From Onchidella celtica (lineage: Eukaryota; Mollusca; Gastropoda; Systellommatophora; Onchidiidae), in NCBI GenBank assembly GCA_963931925.1, contig OZ007569.1:20182982-20246981 (forward strand): a stretch of DNA of 64,000 bases. Direction: 5' to 3'. A model generated the notes under the pieces. That model was not told where the DNA came from, ran no database searches, and saw only the letters and a program-made list of their open reading frames with translations. The number at the start of each line of letters is the position of its first letter. The first letter of the stretch is position 1. Made by a program: the position numbers and the translations under genes. Of the stretch, positions 35,801 to 47,800 are shown piece after piece.

Positions 35801-38800
35801 TGTAATTTTGAAAACGTGTTTAATGACGTCCCCGATTACCTGAGGGGGGAAGAATGTCGTGATGTTGCTATGTTTATGTGCTTTGTGTTACTTTAATCGC
35901 TCGTCATGTACTGTTTGTTTTATCTGTTTGTCTAACTATCTGCTATCTGCTTGTGTTGAACAATAACGCACCACTAATGAATACCACTGTGCGGAGATGA
36001 CGTCACAGACGTTGCAATAAACGATTTCGTCCTTCCTAGCGCCATTGCTCGGTAGAAGGATTATAACTGGATCATGCTTCTGATCCTACTACAGTTGAAT
36101 GTTGAATAAAGCCAAGATAATTGGCTAAAACAGACTTCAGACTCTCCGCTTTCAATTTATTCATATCACCTTCCTTATGAAGTCTGCTTTCACTGTCAAA
36201 TTGTGGTACTCATGTTGATGTTCACTTGTATAGTAAGCTAGTAAAGTCTTAAAGTCAGTACTAATGATATTTTGTGACTTGTCCCAGTTCTAGAGTTTTA
36301 TACAGCAGGAAGCTGGTGTGCATACACCATATTGTTGGTCGACTGCTGAAACTTCATTAACTCTTTGTATGCCATGAATTTTTCCACATTGGCCGATACA
36401 GGAAGAAAATAGTGGGGGAGATAAATGAATACTAACTGCAGCAGCATCTGTTAATAGACAGTCGACTTCCTTTCTTCCCAAAACAAAATGCCTAGTAGTA
36501 GCCTTCTTGTGCATCTATACAGCGGTGATGGGCACAAAGTGTGACCAGTGGAAGAACCAATATATCGGTGTCTGGCACACAAAGAGTTAAAACTACTCAA
36601 AAGATGTTGTTAGGGGACAGTAGTATTTTACATAGAAAGCTGTAGCTGAGCAGTGAATACAGCTCAGTATTTTCTCCATTTGTAATAGTCTTCACCAATT
36701 TTACCAAAAATTCCCAAATTCTGTAAACTTAACTTTGCTCTAAGTGACACAAACCAGAGAGTATAGATGTATAGAGAAATCTCACTTCCCCCAAATCACG
36801 AAACTAGGTCACTGCAGTAAACAAGAAATTGAAAAATTGAAAGAGACCGTCTTTATTACAGATAGTGTGCATATCTGTTTACTGTGGTTTGTTCATATTT
36901 TTGGGCTGATTGAAACTATTTAGAGGCGTTTGCAAGCTCTTTAGCCCTGTGGAAATGTACAAATGGGTATTGTTTACTGCAATGACCTACTTTCCGCTCC
37001 ATGCTAACAGTGGTTTCGCGGAACCAATCCATGTCTAGCAGTGCAAATCGACCAATAGTGAAACCTCTCTATACATCTATACTCTCTGGACAAACATTGC
37101 ATTTCGTACTAGTCAGTTGATTTGAGTAGTCTGAGCTTTACTCATGGCCGATTGTTTGCCTCACCTTCTCCACTCAGCACTCTATTTGATGGCTGACCTA
37201 CATTCAACTAGGTGGGTTTTCCGACAGACTAATAATATACCCAGACTGGATGATCCCATTGTGTGACATCATAAAACAGCGAAAGGTCATGAACCATCCG
37301 CCATTTTAGGTTTACGGTAGTGACGGACGCTTTAGCCTAGCTACAATTTTGAATGATACCACTTTGACGCACCTACTGAACGCGAAAGTTTGGTTCCGCA
37401 CCAAGAAATTAATACATGTACAACCAATCTTGACGAATAAAAAGAAATTTTTACTGCAGATAGAACTAGATCTAGAATCGGAATTTCCCGAGTGGCGGCC
37501 ATGTTGGTTATATGGTGGCCGCTCGAGAAATTCCGTAAAAAACGACACAGCCTGAAGCTCGTGTTTCCAGTCTGGTTAATTTATTAGTCTGTGGGTTTTC
37601 CCCAAAATATTGTTTTCTACTATTAGTCCCCGGCCTTCTAACAACAAGTCTTTCATTTTAGTTTTACTGAGGTTCCAACAGCCGTAGGATGATGTGGCAA
37701 ACCTGAAGTTCAGAGGTCTGCACAGTGAAAGAATAGATTGTTTCTTGGTTGCATTAAAAGATGACATTAAAGATTGGGTGATGAAATATGAAGTATTGTC
37801 TACATCCAATATTTGCATGTTGTGCTGACAGAGGTTAAGAAAAAGTAGTTAATTCATATTTGTTTCCTTGTTGAAGTTATCTTTTCCAAAGATCAGCTGA
37901 CACTGTGTAATGATCACTGGTGTGGCGGTGATCGTGGTGTGTTTGGCTGCAGTGAACTGAACTTTTCTATTGTGATAGCTTTTCATGTCTTCATTACTAA
38001 TATGTCTCCAAATTACTGTCATTATAAATGAATCATGCTGGCTGTGTTTCAGGTATCTTGCAAACTTATGTCACTGCCATGACAAAGCCCCGCCTACAGT
38101 ATTGCCAGGAGAATTTCCAACTGTAAGTCTTTTCGTTAACACTTCAGGTACTTTACAGAATGTCTATATCTTGGAACTGTAAGTCTTTTCATTAACACTT
38201 CAGGTACTTTACAGATTGTCTATATCTTATTCAACTTTGTTCTAATGATCATTGTTCTGTATGCATTTTGTTAGTGGCCTATGTTTCGAACTGCAAATGT
38301 AGAAACAGCTTTTAAATGAGCTTTGTTTTGCATCAAGATGAGCTGCACTGGAAAGACCAACTTCATGGGTACTGGATACAGTCAGAAATATTTGTACTCA
38401 TGATAACAAATGTGAGAAGAGTTAGGTATAAGAACAAGGAAACTACGAGCAAACTGTTAAAACAGATAAAAGCAAGAATGCAAAAAAGAAAGAAACCAGA
38501 TGTGGGCTTAGGAAATATATGCAGAACACTGAGTTGTGAAATTAATGTAGAATTGATGGTTGAATGTTGGTTCTCAATGGTTTGGAGAATCTGTGACCAC
38601 AACTATTTATAAAGTACCAGGTGATGTATATGATACCCATCCGATTGTTGGTATCTGACAGTAAACTGTTAGTATAGTTTATGAAACCCTAAGTGTGAAT
38701 ACTGTGTATATGATTTGACCTCTTTTATTCTGTGCAATGTCCTCAGGGCATGAAGTTGCTGTCATACTTGTACAACGAAGCCGAGTCGTCCACCAGCTCA

Positions 38801-41800
38801 TCCCATTACCCATTGTTGTTGTCCATCCTGCAGACTTCATTTGCTCCATTCATGCTGTAAGTTCTGTTTCACAAACATTGGTTTTGGGACAGCTTTGTAC
38901 AGACTCTGTGTAGGCTCTGTTGTTGTTTTTTTTTGTTTGTTCCAACAAATATCGGATGGAGAATTAGATTGGCTGAAGGCAAATTAGATCAGTTGGAAGC
39001 CTTTCCGTAATATTTGGCAGTGGTTTTAGTTGCCATAAATAATTATTATTTGTAACCCGACCATACCTTACTATCCATGTCTTTAATGGACATTGACTTC
39101 TGGACTTCCGTTTTCACGTGAACCTACTCCCCTTTTTGGTATTATTGAGGACTGAAAAGGTTGAAAAATCACCAAGTATCACTGTTGAAACACAAACACC
39201 TTGACATGACAGTAGTTTACACTGATACTTACTAGGGTAAACTGTGTGCTGATATACAGAGGATCAGTGAATGCTGACATTTGATACTACATGATAGTGA
39301 GAAAGCTTTGAGAGGTAAAAAGTTGCCATGTAATAATAATTCCAGACATATTGTGTAGTATAAAAACTGTTTACTCTCAATAACACAATAAACCAGGGAG
39401 GTATTGCCAAGTGAAATCAGAGAAAAACTGATAATCATTTTTGATTTTCATGATATTGATTTAAATTTCAGTGATGCAAAGTGTACTGTAATAAAGTGCA
39501 TTGTAAGGTGTACTGCAATGGAGGACAGCCCTATTAATTCATTTTTCTCTTGTGAATCTTACAGGTTCATTCGAGACTGGGTGTTTCTAGGGGTTCACAG
39601 AGACTACTATGGAGAATTTATGATTCAAGTTGACACAAGTTGTGTGGAGTCAAGAGGTGAGATAATCAAGCAGTTTTGATTGAACAAAATTAGCTCATTA
39701 ATTTCTTTCGTATGTCTTTCTCATCATTAAAGGGATGTAAGTTTGCTGATTTTCATCGGTTTTGTGATTTTTTGGCCATGGTATCTTTGTTCCAGTCTGT
39801 GTTGATCTGCTTCACTGCTGCCATGCTTTGCAACAATTATGTGTGTGAGTGGTGTCTGTTGAGGATTTTACTACCATGGGTGAAAGTTGGCAAGAAATAG
39901 CAAGTGTGGTAGAGTAATTTTAATTGCAAGCCCCACAACTGGATAAGCATAGAAGCTTAACATTTGCTCGTGGGCTGGTTAATGCAAGCCAGATCTAGGC
40001 TGTGAGCTATTAGGAGCTTTCCCCTCTTTTAGGATCTGTTGTTAAAAATCACAGCCCTGTTTTCAGTTGAAGTGTCTGTCATTGTGCATGAATTGATATA
40101 ATGGTATTTGTATGCTGTGGGTCATTTTCTTGCGTAGGAAGTGAAAATCAAATGCAAGTTATTTTCTGCTTTCATCTGTTTTGTTTTACTTTCATGAATG
40201 TGTATAGAGGAGACTTATTGGAGTCATGCCTACAATCTGATGACAGAGAAACACAATCAGGAAAGAGTTCCCAGTTTCTTGAGGGAGATAGTTCATGACA
40301 TTGTTACTTGTGGCAAGGCTATCAACCTACTACGCATCTGTAACCCACAGGTCAGTAATATGTCAGTCAATGTAATATATTTTTTGCTGCCTCTTCATCC
40401 AAGTGCATATTAATCTTGAGAGTTGGTGAAATGGGGTAAAATACAAAAAATACTACATCACCTGTTAAAACATTATGGTTGAAGATTATCCAGTGTGAAT
40501 TTTGAGATAATGTGCTTAGTTGCAAAAAACTTGTCCTTCGGGAGCAATGATTTATGTTCATAATTCCATTGTTTGACATCAAGGCTGTTGGCAAATTGTT
40601 TCATTCTGTCCTGAATCCTCATTGGGAGAGTGTGATTAATTAAACATTTTTGTTTTACCCCAAGAACTGTTTCTTTAATTTTCTTATGTAAATTTGCTGG
40701 TTCAGTCATTTATGGTATGGAATATCAAGATATTCAGACACAGTTGTAGCACTTTTTTTTAAATGTTAGTTTGCCATTGGGTCATTTATGATATGGAATA
40801 TCCACATATTCAAATACAGTTGTAGCAATTTTTTTAAATGTTAATTTGTTGTTAAGACATTTACAAATGGAATACCAACATATTCACATACACTTGTAAT
40901 TTTTCATTATATTAATTTTCTGTTAAGTCATTTACAATACTGAATACTGACATATTCAGATACAGGTGCAGCATATGTACCAAATAGGGAAACTGTAGTC
41001 AGTACAATTGCTTTGCACTGCATTCCATGGTTAGGTTATTGATGTTAATGAATGAATAAATGAAGTATTTTTTTCGTCCTACAGCATTTCATGTGTAATG
41101 TGTCAGAGAGTGACACTCCAACAGTCACCATCACCTTCTCACAAGATGATCTGAGGGCAATGGAAAGATACTGCCAGACCTATGTGGGGCGCATGAGACA
41201 AATTACTCAACAGATTTCAGATGACAGGTGCCTTATGCATTTTCTTTTGATGGTAACATTAAAGGTTTCTGTAAAATGCTTCATTCAGCAAATCGCATTT
41301 AGTAAAGAGAATTGTTGAATGAATTGTTTCTTTCATGTAAATCAGTTTGTATTACCAATGCGGTTATTGACTAGTATAATTGAGAAATGAGTTTTACAAC
41401 AGCTGGCTCATTGAATGCAGGATCTTTAAATAGGGAACATGTGAAAAAAGGGAGAATTAGTCAGTTGTAATGTATATTTTATAAGATATGAACTTCTTCA
41501 TCTCAAGAGCAAGTGGTGATATCCAGTGTTCTTATGAAAGGCAGAATCATATTATAAAGGCAGTCAGGCCTTCCATGAAATCACGAAAGGGCTTTTTAAC
41601 CACTGATCCCTAAATTCTACAAAATATCAGATTACGCATAGAAAGAAGTAAAGGTATGCGTGCATATATTTCAAAACGTTTCGATGTTCATTTTATTTTT
41701 AATACTTTTATTGATATTGAGCCACAACTGAGTTGAACAGAAGAAGATGGTCCGACATTTTGAACCTGAAAAAAAGATGCATTTTCTTCAAGTAGAATTA

Positions 41801-44800
41801 AAAAGTATGACAGGAAATTTCGTTCTGCGCCTCAGTTTACACATTGTGGGACCTTAGTCCTTGTATATTATGAAGAACGTATCATTTAAGTTGTTCAACA
41901 CTGTTATATTTTGTTCAATTACAGCATATTTCCTGTGGCTGTGAAACTAAAATGTTTTCTAACAGTCATTTAGAAATAACAAATAAATATTCCCATAGAC
42001 TTTCTTTTTCTCATAAACCATTGGCAAGTTGTCATGTCTGTAAGTTGTTACAACAGCATAAAATATGAAATAATATGGTTTATGCCTTTTTAACCGTCAA
42101 CGTCTAAAAGTTAACAAATCTTGCATTTTTTAAGTCTATTTTTTGGTTTGAAAATCATATAAATTCTCAAACCTTTTCCCTTGTTTTGTTTAGGGAAGAA
42201 GTCTTGCGGAAAATGGAGCAGCAGAAATTTGAATTGCAACAGATGGCTCGAAGAACGGCTGAGAAGGAGATAGCAAGATTGCAAGGTGCATTACTCTAAT
42301 CAACATTGATAAAAGCAAATTAATTAATTTCCAGTCTGAGACAGAGAAATAACTGGACCTATCCTTATTAAGATATAAAAAACACAGAAGGTTTGTGGGG
42401 TCACAGCAAGGCTTGAGGCGGAGTCAAAATGTGACAAAAAGAAAAAGTTGTATGTAGCAAAAATGCCATAAAAAATAGTACTATGATTTTTTTATTTGTT
42501 TTATTTTCTATCTTGTTACAGTTTTTTTTCCTGATGAAGGTAACTATACCAAAAGCTTGATTTGTCTTTCTTTTTCCTTCACGTTTGATTGTATCTTTTC
42601 TATATTGTCTCTTATGCGAGGCTTTGCTACGTGCAACTTTTTTTTTTTGTGCCACATTTTGGCTTCAAACCTTGTCAAGCAGGCCAATTTTCATCCTTGG
42701 CAAAGTGCCCCTGTCCTTAACAGTTGAATGAATTTTTGTCAGCTGAGCCAACACTTGTCAATGGGACCTTTTCCTTCACAAACAATGCAAATGAAAAGAT
42801 GCCTACAGTAAAACCGCACAGATGTCGATGTCACACAGACATATTTTTTACTGATTTATTGGGAACTTGGTATTCACTAATGTAGATCCTTACTCTCCTA
42901 TGCAAATACTACAGAATATGTAGTATGAGCAAGAGAGAAGAAAGAAAGTTGCCCATGCAATTGATCACGAAGATTAGGCCAAAAAAGCTTTTGAGATCCT
43001 GGTACTGAATGAGGAGAGGTCTCAGTATTGATGTGGACATTGAGTGAGAAATTTGCTGCTTGGAGAACCAACAAACGAACCTAATAAAATCTGAGACTTT
43101 ATTCATTACAGAACTGTACAAACTGTTATTGCACCCCTTATTTATAAATCAGGATGACTCCTACTACCTTTTATAACTTTGGTTTGAGAGAAAGTAGAAA
43201 TTTGCATGTACCTTGGACATGATTTTGGTGAAAACAGCATTTCTGTTGTTAATGTCACTGTTTTACACAGGGCTCCAGCATGGCCTTAGAATTCCGGGTC
43301 CCTGGAAAAGCCCTAAAATTTATAAATATGAGAATAAGACTCAAAAATAGTGGCTTAGCCCTGGAATGGCCCTGGAGCTCTAATCGTCTTTAAAAAAACA
43401 ACTAAAGAATTGGGCAAAAAATGTGAACAAAAAAATAATTTCCTCTCCTTTTTTTTTTCTACATTTAAATGGCCCTAGAATTTAACATTTAACCGTCGAA
43501 AAAGCATTCTCAAAGATATGCAGAAACCCTCTTTCCATATGAGTTCATTTTCTTTCCCCTTTGTCCTAAAACTGATGAAGATGGTGCAGTTATATATTCT
43601 TCAATCCATGTGACAGGTATTATTGATGAGCGGAAGAAGAAGGCGGCTGAGAAGAAACGAGTTGAATTTGCACGGCTGAAGGAACAAATGGAGTCAGATT
43701 TGAAGGTAAAATTCGTTTGTTTAATATTAGCGGAAAAGACATTCAAGATTCAGTGTGTCTGTAAGTTCTTGTGCTGAGTAAATATGTAGAACTTCGTTTA
43801 TTTCAGTTCCATTGTTATACTAGTAAGTTGCTCGTTTTATGAACGGTAAAGGATAAAAGGCATCATTTTATTTTCAGGCTGAAATGAATCAGCACATTTC
43901 GGTTGGTATAGGTGCTGAATCCAGGCCTAACCATGTCAGCGATTAGGTGACAGGATGTCAGAATTGGAGCTTTTTTGTAGAGGGTGAAAGATAGCAGTTT
44001 TTTGCATATGCCCACTTTGGTCAGCTTTTTAAAAACATGGGCTGCTGGAATTCAAAGTTGTTTTTCCTAAATATTGGTACTCAGAACATGGGGCTGCCCA
44101 CTAGTTCAGAGTTGACTGTTTATTATAGTAGATTATATGTTATATAATACACAATTAAGGTAATTTTTATTCTAGTTCCAGCATATGTAATCCTAGATAT
44201 CATTTAATTATCAAAGCACTCATCAGCATTTCTGATAGCATGATGTTTTAGGGAAAACATATTTTTGTAAGCTGGGGTGGAGGCTGGGCTACTCTCATTG
44301 TGTACTCCTTGTACACAACCCTATGTGCTTTTAACTTATCCTTGCAGAGAAGAGCAGGTGAAAAAGAAGAGGAGAAAGAGGTAGATAAACAATTCATTGC
44401 CAGACTCAACAGAGAGGAGGAAGCACTCTCAGAGCAGGAGATAGAGCTGGAAAAGAAAGCCAGGTAAGAATAGAGGAATATCTCTAATTTTACTGTTATT
44501 TATATATATTATACAGAAAATTTGTATGAATAATTCTGATTAACCACTTATCTGTAAAAGAAAAGGCATAACAGTAAATCTGATCAGCCAGTTATCATTA
44601 CCAGAAAACTTGTAGGAATAATTCTGATTCCCTACTTAATCTGTATACAGAAAACTTGTAGGAATAATTCTGATTCCCCAATTACCTGCATAAAGAAAGC
44701 ATGTAAAACTGATTCTGACTACCCAGTTGTCTGCATAAGGAAAGCTTGTTGGAATAATCCTGATTACCCAGTTATCAGCTTTAAGAAAGCTCCATTAAAG

Positions 44801-47800
44801 TATCTGTATGTACTGAAAAATTTTATACAATGAAAACAAAAGAAACTACAGAATTGCTTAGGATAGAAATTGTTGTATCACCTCTGCCATAAATGTTGAA
44901 AAGGCCAATAACTACCTGAAAGAAGAATATTGATAAAGGCTTGTAACATTTCATACAACTTCGTATGCCTGTCAGGCTGTAGTATATAAAGTTAATCTCC
45001 TGAAATGATGAAAATTGATGATGATGTATAATTAACACACACATTATTGCCATCGAGCAATTAATATAAAAGCATTTATTGTATTGTGAAACATAGGTTA
45101 CATTTGTGTACATGACTCAACAAAGGTCAGTGTATATATGGTATATGGTTCCTTATGAACCTGAAGTGCTATTTTATGTGCCTTAACAATTTCAGAATAA
45201 TAAGTAGTTATCATTGGAATCTTTGTTGAGGCTTTGTGCTGTAGAATTTTGTTGGCTTTTTTTTTTTTCCCAGCCAAATCAAGTAATTCAGTAATGCTTC
45301 TCATTTGACAGAGATGACTTGATAGCTTACTACACAGAACTGGGCGAGGAGGCCTTGCATCGAGAGAGGCTGGCAATGTGGAGAGTGCGGAGAGCACAGC
45401 TGGATAATGCCAGGTTCCTCTTTTTACAGGCGGATGCTGAGAGATGGAGAAAAGAATGGCAACAGCAGCTAGAAGCAAAGGCAAATATTTGAATTTATGA
45501 CAGTCTGGGGTTACTTGTTTTTGGATAACATTAATTTGTCAGTGGTTTGCTACATGCAGTACATCATGTGTCCTTGAAAATTGGACGTTGCCTCAATACT
45601 GCATTATTCTATCTGTACTTCTTTAAATCATTGAGATAAGTCTATTAGATGGCATCACAACGTGTATTCTATCATTCGGTCTTTCCTACAAAATTCATGA
45701 AGGTATCATGACTCTGGGAGTAGATTTTTAAACCTTTTTGAAAAGTTTTTTTGTTGTGGAATACTTCATTTTTATAATGCAACTTTGTAATTCCAAGATA
45801 ATGTGCTGATTAAAGATAACAGCAAATAAAATGATTTGTTATTTGAATATAGTAATATGGTTATACTGGGATTTTGGAGAAACAGTGTATAAACTGTAAA
45901 CAGATAGTACATCACAACATCCATATATTAAACTAAATCAAACATTTGAAGTGTGGCATTTCCAGACTTTTAATCCATTTCCCAGAATTTAAACATTTGC
46001 GGGCCAACCTTGATTCACCTATTGAGCCTCCCCAAAAATTTCATGATTGGAGTTTAGTGGATGGAAAGAGACAGTTATCATCTGTTGATTTTACTTTTGA
46101 AAGTCTGATTGTATCATTTCTGCATTGTTTCTTATGCAAAACTTTGCTGCATACAACTTTTTCTTTTTGCCACATTTTGACTTTGCTTCAAGATTTGCCG
46201 TGATCCCGAAGATTTTGTATGGTGTTTTATAATATTTTGTCATTTCACTTTCAGGATGTTGTTGATGCTGAATCAGGCCTTCCACACTGGGCAGAAAGAC
46301 ATTCTGAGGATGACCCACCCTTGGTGGTATCTGGACAGGAAGATGTCTATATGCCCGCCTGGGCCCAGCGGATAGCTGCAGACTCGGAGACCGACGATGA
46401 GGCAGTTGATGATGATAAAAATGTCACACTGCCCAGCTGGGTAAGACGGAATCTTCCAGAAGGAACAACCATTGAAGTGGTGGATGACCTGAAGGATAAT
46501 GAAGAAGATGGAGATAGTAACATTGACGAGGACCAAGACATAGGCTCACAGTATGCTACGAATGCAGTCAAATCCAGTCGAACTTACAACGCAGTTCAAA
46601 TTGGAGGTGCAGCTCTGCCCAGACCACATATTAAAACATCAGCTGAGACTCACAGCTCTGTGGAAACAGACCCTGTTGAAACCAAGCCACACCTACACAA
46701 AGTTGAAGGCAAAAGTGCAACTGATGAATCTGAGGAAAGCAGTGAAGCCAAATCTACCATCAGAATGGTTGATGGGATGAATGCTCTCACAGAAACTGTG
46801 GAATCACAAGCTGTTCCCCACATCAAAAGTTCAAGTGTCATGTGTGCTACAAAGGAATCTGAACCCTCCAGCACAGAGCACAGACCTCATCTTAAATTCA
46901 GGGAAGGAGTTAAGGTAAATGAACAGTCTTCTGAAGAAAGACAGATCATTCCTAAACGACATAGAGATGTGAACTCACAAAACATTGCATCTGAAACACA
47001 ACCCCAAGTCTGGGTTATCAAAAAGCCCAGCATGTTTGGACATGTATCACAGTTATCAAATTCTGATTACATTTTGACAGTGCCAAAATTAAGAAGACAG
47101 AGTGTCCAGCATGCAAATGTTGAGTCAGATTTCAAAGACTTTGCTATCAAACCTCATATCCGCATGAGTAAAACTATGTCAGCCACAAAAGAGAGTGACA
47201 CGACATCAGCACCCCCAGAGTACAAACCTCACATACGAGTACTCTCTCACCGCAATGCTAGTGTGGAGTCGCAGCAAGTGGATGAAAATGCTTTGATCAT
47301 CAAGAGGTTCCAAGCAAGAAATGTCCGCGGCCATGCATCGGATTCCACTGTTCAACGACTTTTGTATGGGATTGTGGAACATGGACCTGAGGATGAGACT
47401 GGTATATTTCCTTTGTACCTTTAACCCTTTTTCCTTTCTCCTTTTCGTCTTTCCACCCCTCCTGCTTCCTTCAGTTCATGTTTTATCTGTCCTTTTGGCC
47501 TTCCTGCTTTCCTTGATGCCTTCTTTCTTTTCTTTTATGCTCTTTTGCTGTTTCTGTCTTCATGCCTTCTTTTGACCTTCTCTCTCTCTTGTATACCTTT
47601 TTTTCTGTCATTTCTTAAAGGTTCATTGTCTGTTATATTTTAACTTATTTGATTGCTAATCTCACATCTTCTTGTTTCCTCTGTAATGGAACCAATTCTT
47701 TTGTTGTTTTTTTGGTCTTCTGCTTAATCAGTTTACCAGCAATCATAAATGTTGATCGCAAGTTGTGTTAGTTGTCATGAGTGTAAGATGTGGAAAATGA

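Larger units (their letters stand above)
31703..36168 (+). mobile_element. Ty3/gypsy-type LTR retrotransposon, looks whole and very young
   Basis: A 4466-bp element inserted in sense orientation in TUBGCP6 intron 11 (31379-38052). Parts in order: 5' LTR 31703-32016; a short leader with the presumed primer site; one gag-pol frame 32036-35701; spacer; polypurine tract 35842-35854; 3' LTR 35855-36168. The 5-bp target duplication CCTTC lies at 31698-31702 and 36169-36173. The two 314-bp LTRs look identical by eye, so insertion was recent. The protease, RT, RNase H, integrase order places it in Ty3/gypsy. No envelope frame is seen. Confidence 0.95.
30684..41227 (+). other. TUBGCP6: TUBGCP6 GRIP1 coding block (seven exons)
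   Basis: Residues about 321-675. The stretch from PYLTEGGPKVYDVL through GLHISGTSPDMLASFLSE, GLVFQAFTSAIRKVL, GMKLLSYLYNEA, FIRDWVFLGVHRDYYGEFMI and ILRLC-type INLLRICNPQ parallels human GCP6. GRIP1 mediates lateral packing of GCP subunits. The block is split by the 6.7-kb intron 31379-38052, which contains the LTR retrotransposon and three further elements. Confidence 0.9.
42194..45480 (+). other. TUBGCP6: TUBGCP6 coiled-coil exons
   Basis: Four exons (42194-42285, 43617-43705, 44348-44463, 45312-45480) encode residues about 675-830. They are very rich in Lys, Glu, Arg and Gln (EEVLRKMEQQKFELQQMARR; IIDERKKKAAEKKRVEFARL), predicting a long charged helix or coiled coil as in the GCP6-specific insert of other animals. 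The last exon ends EWQQQLEAK directly before a GC donor. Confidence 0.85.

Noticed and set aside
36290-36514. Peptide similarity between frames at 36290-36514 and 49084-49305
   Set aside because: The shared GRKEVD-type peptide comes from two copies of one noncoding piggyBac-like MITE and not from a conserved gene.
43268-43500. Possible hAT fragment (CAGGGCTCCAG ... CCTGGAGCTC)
   Set aside because: The ends are out of register, the arms are short, and no target duplication is seen.
45312-45413. GT donor at 45414 instead of the GC donor
   Set aside because: It would join in the wrong phase and meet a stop in the next exon; the GC donor keeps a 1621-residue frame.
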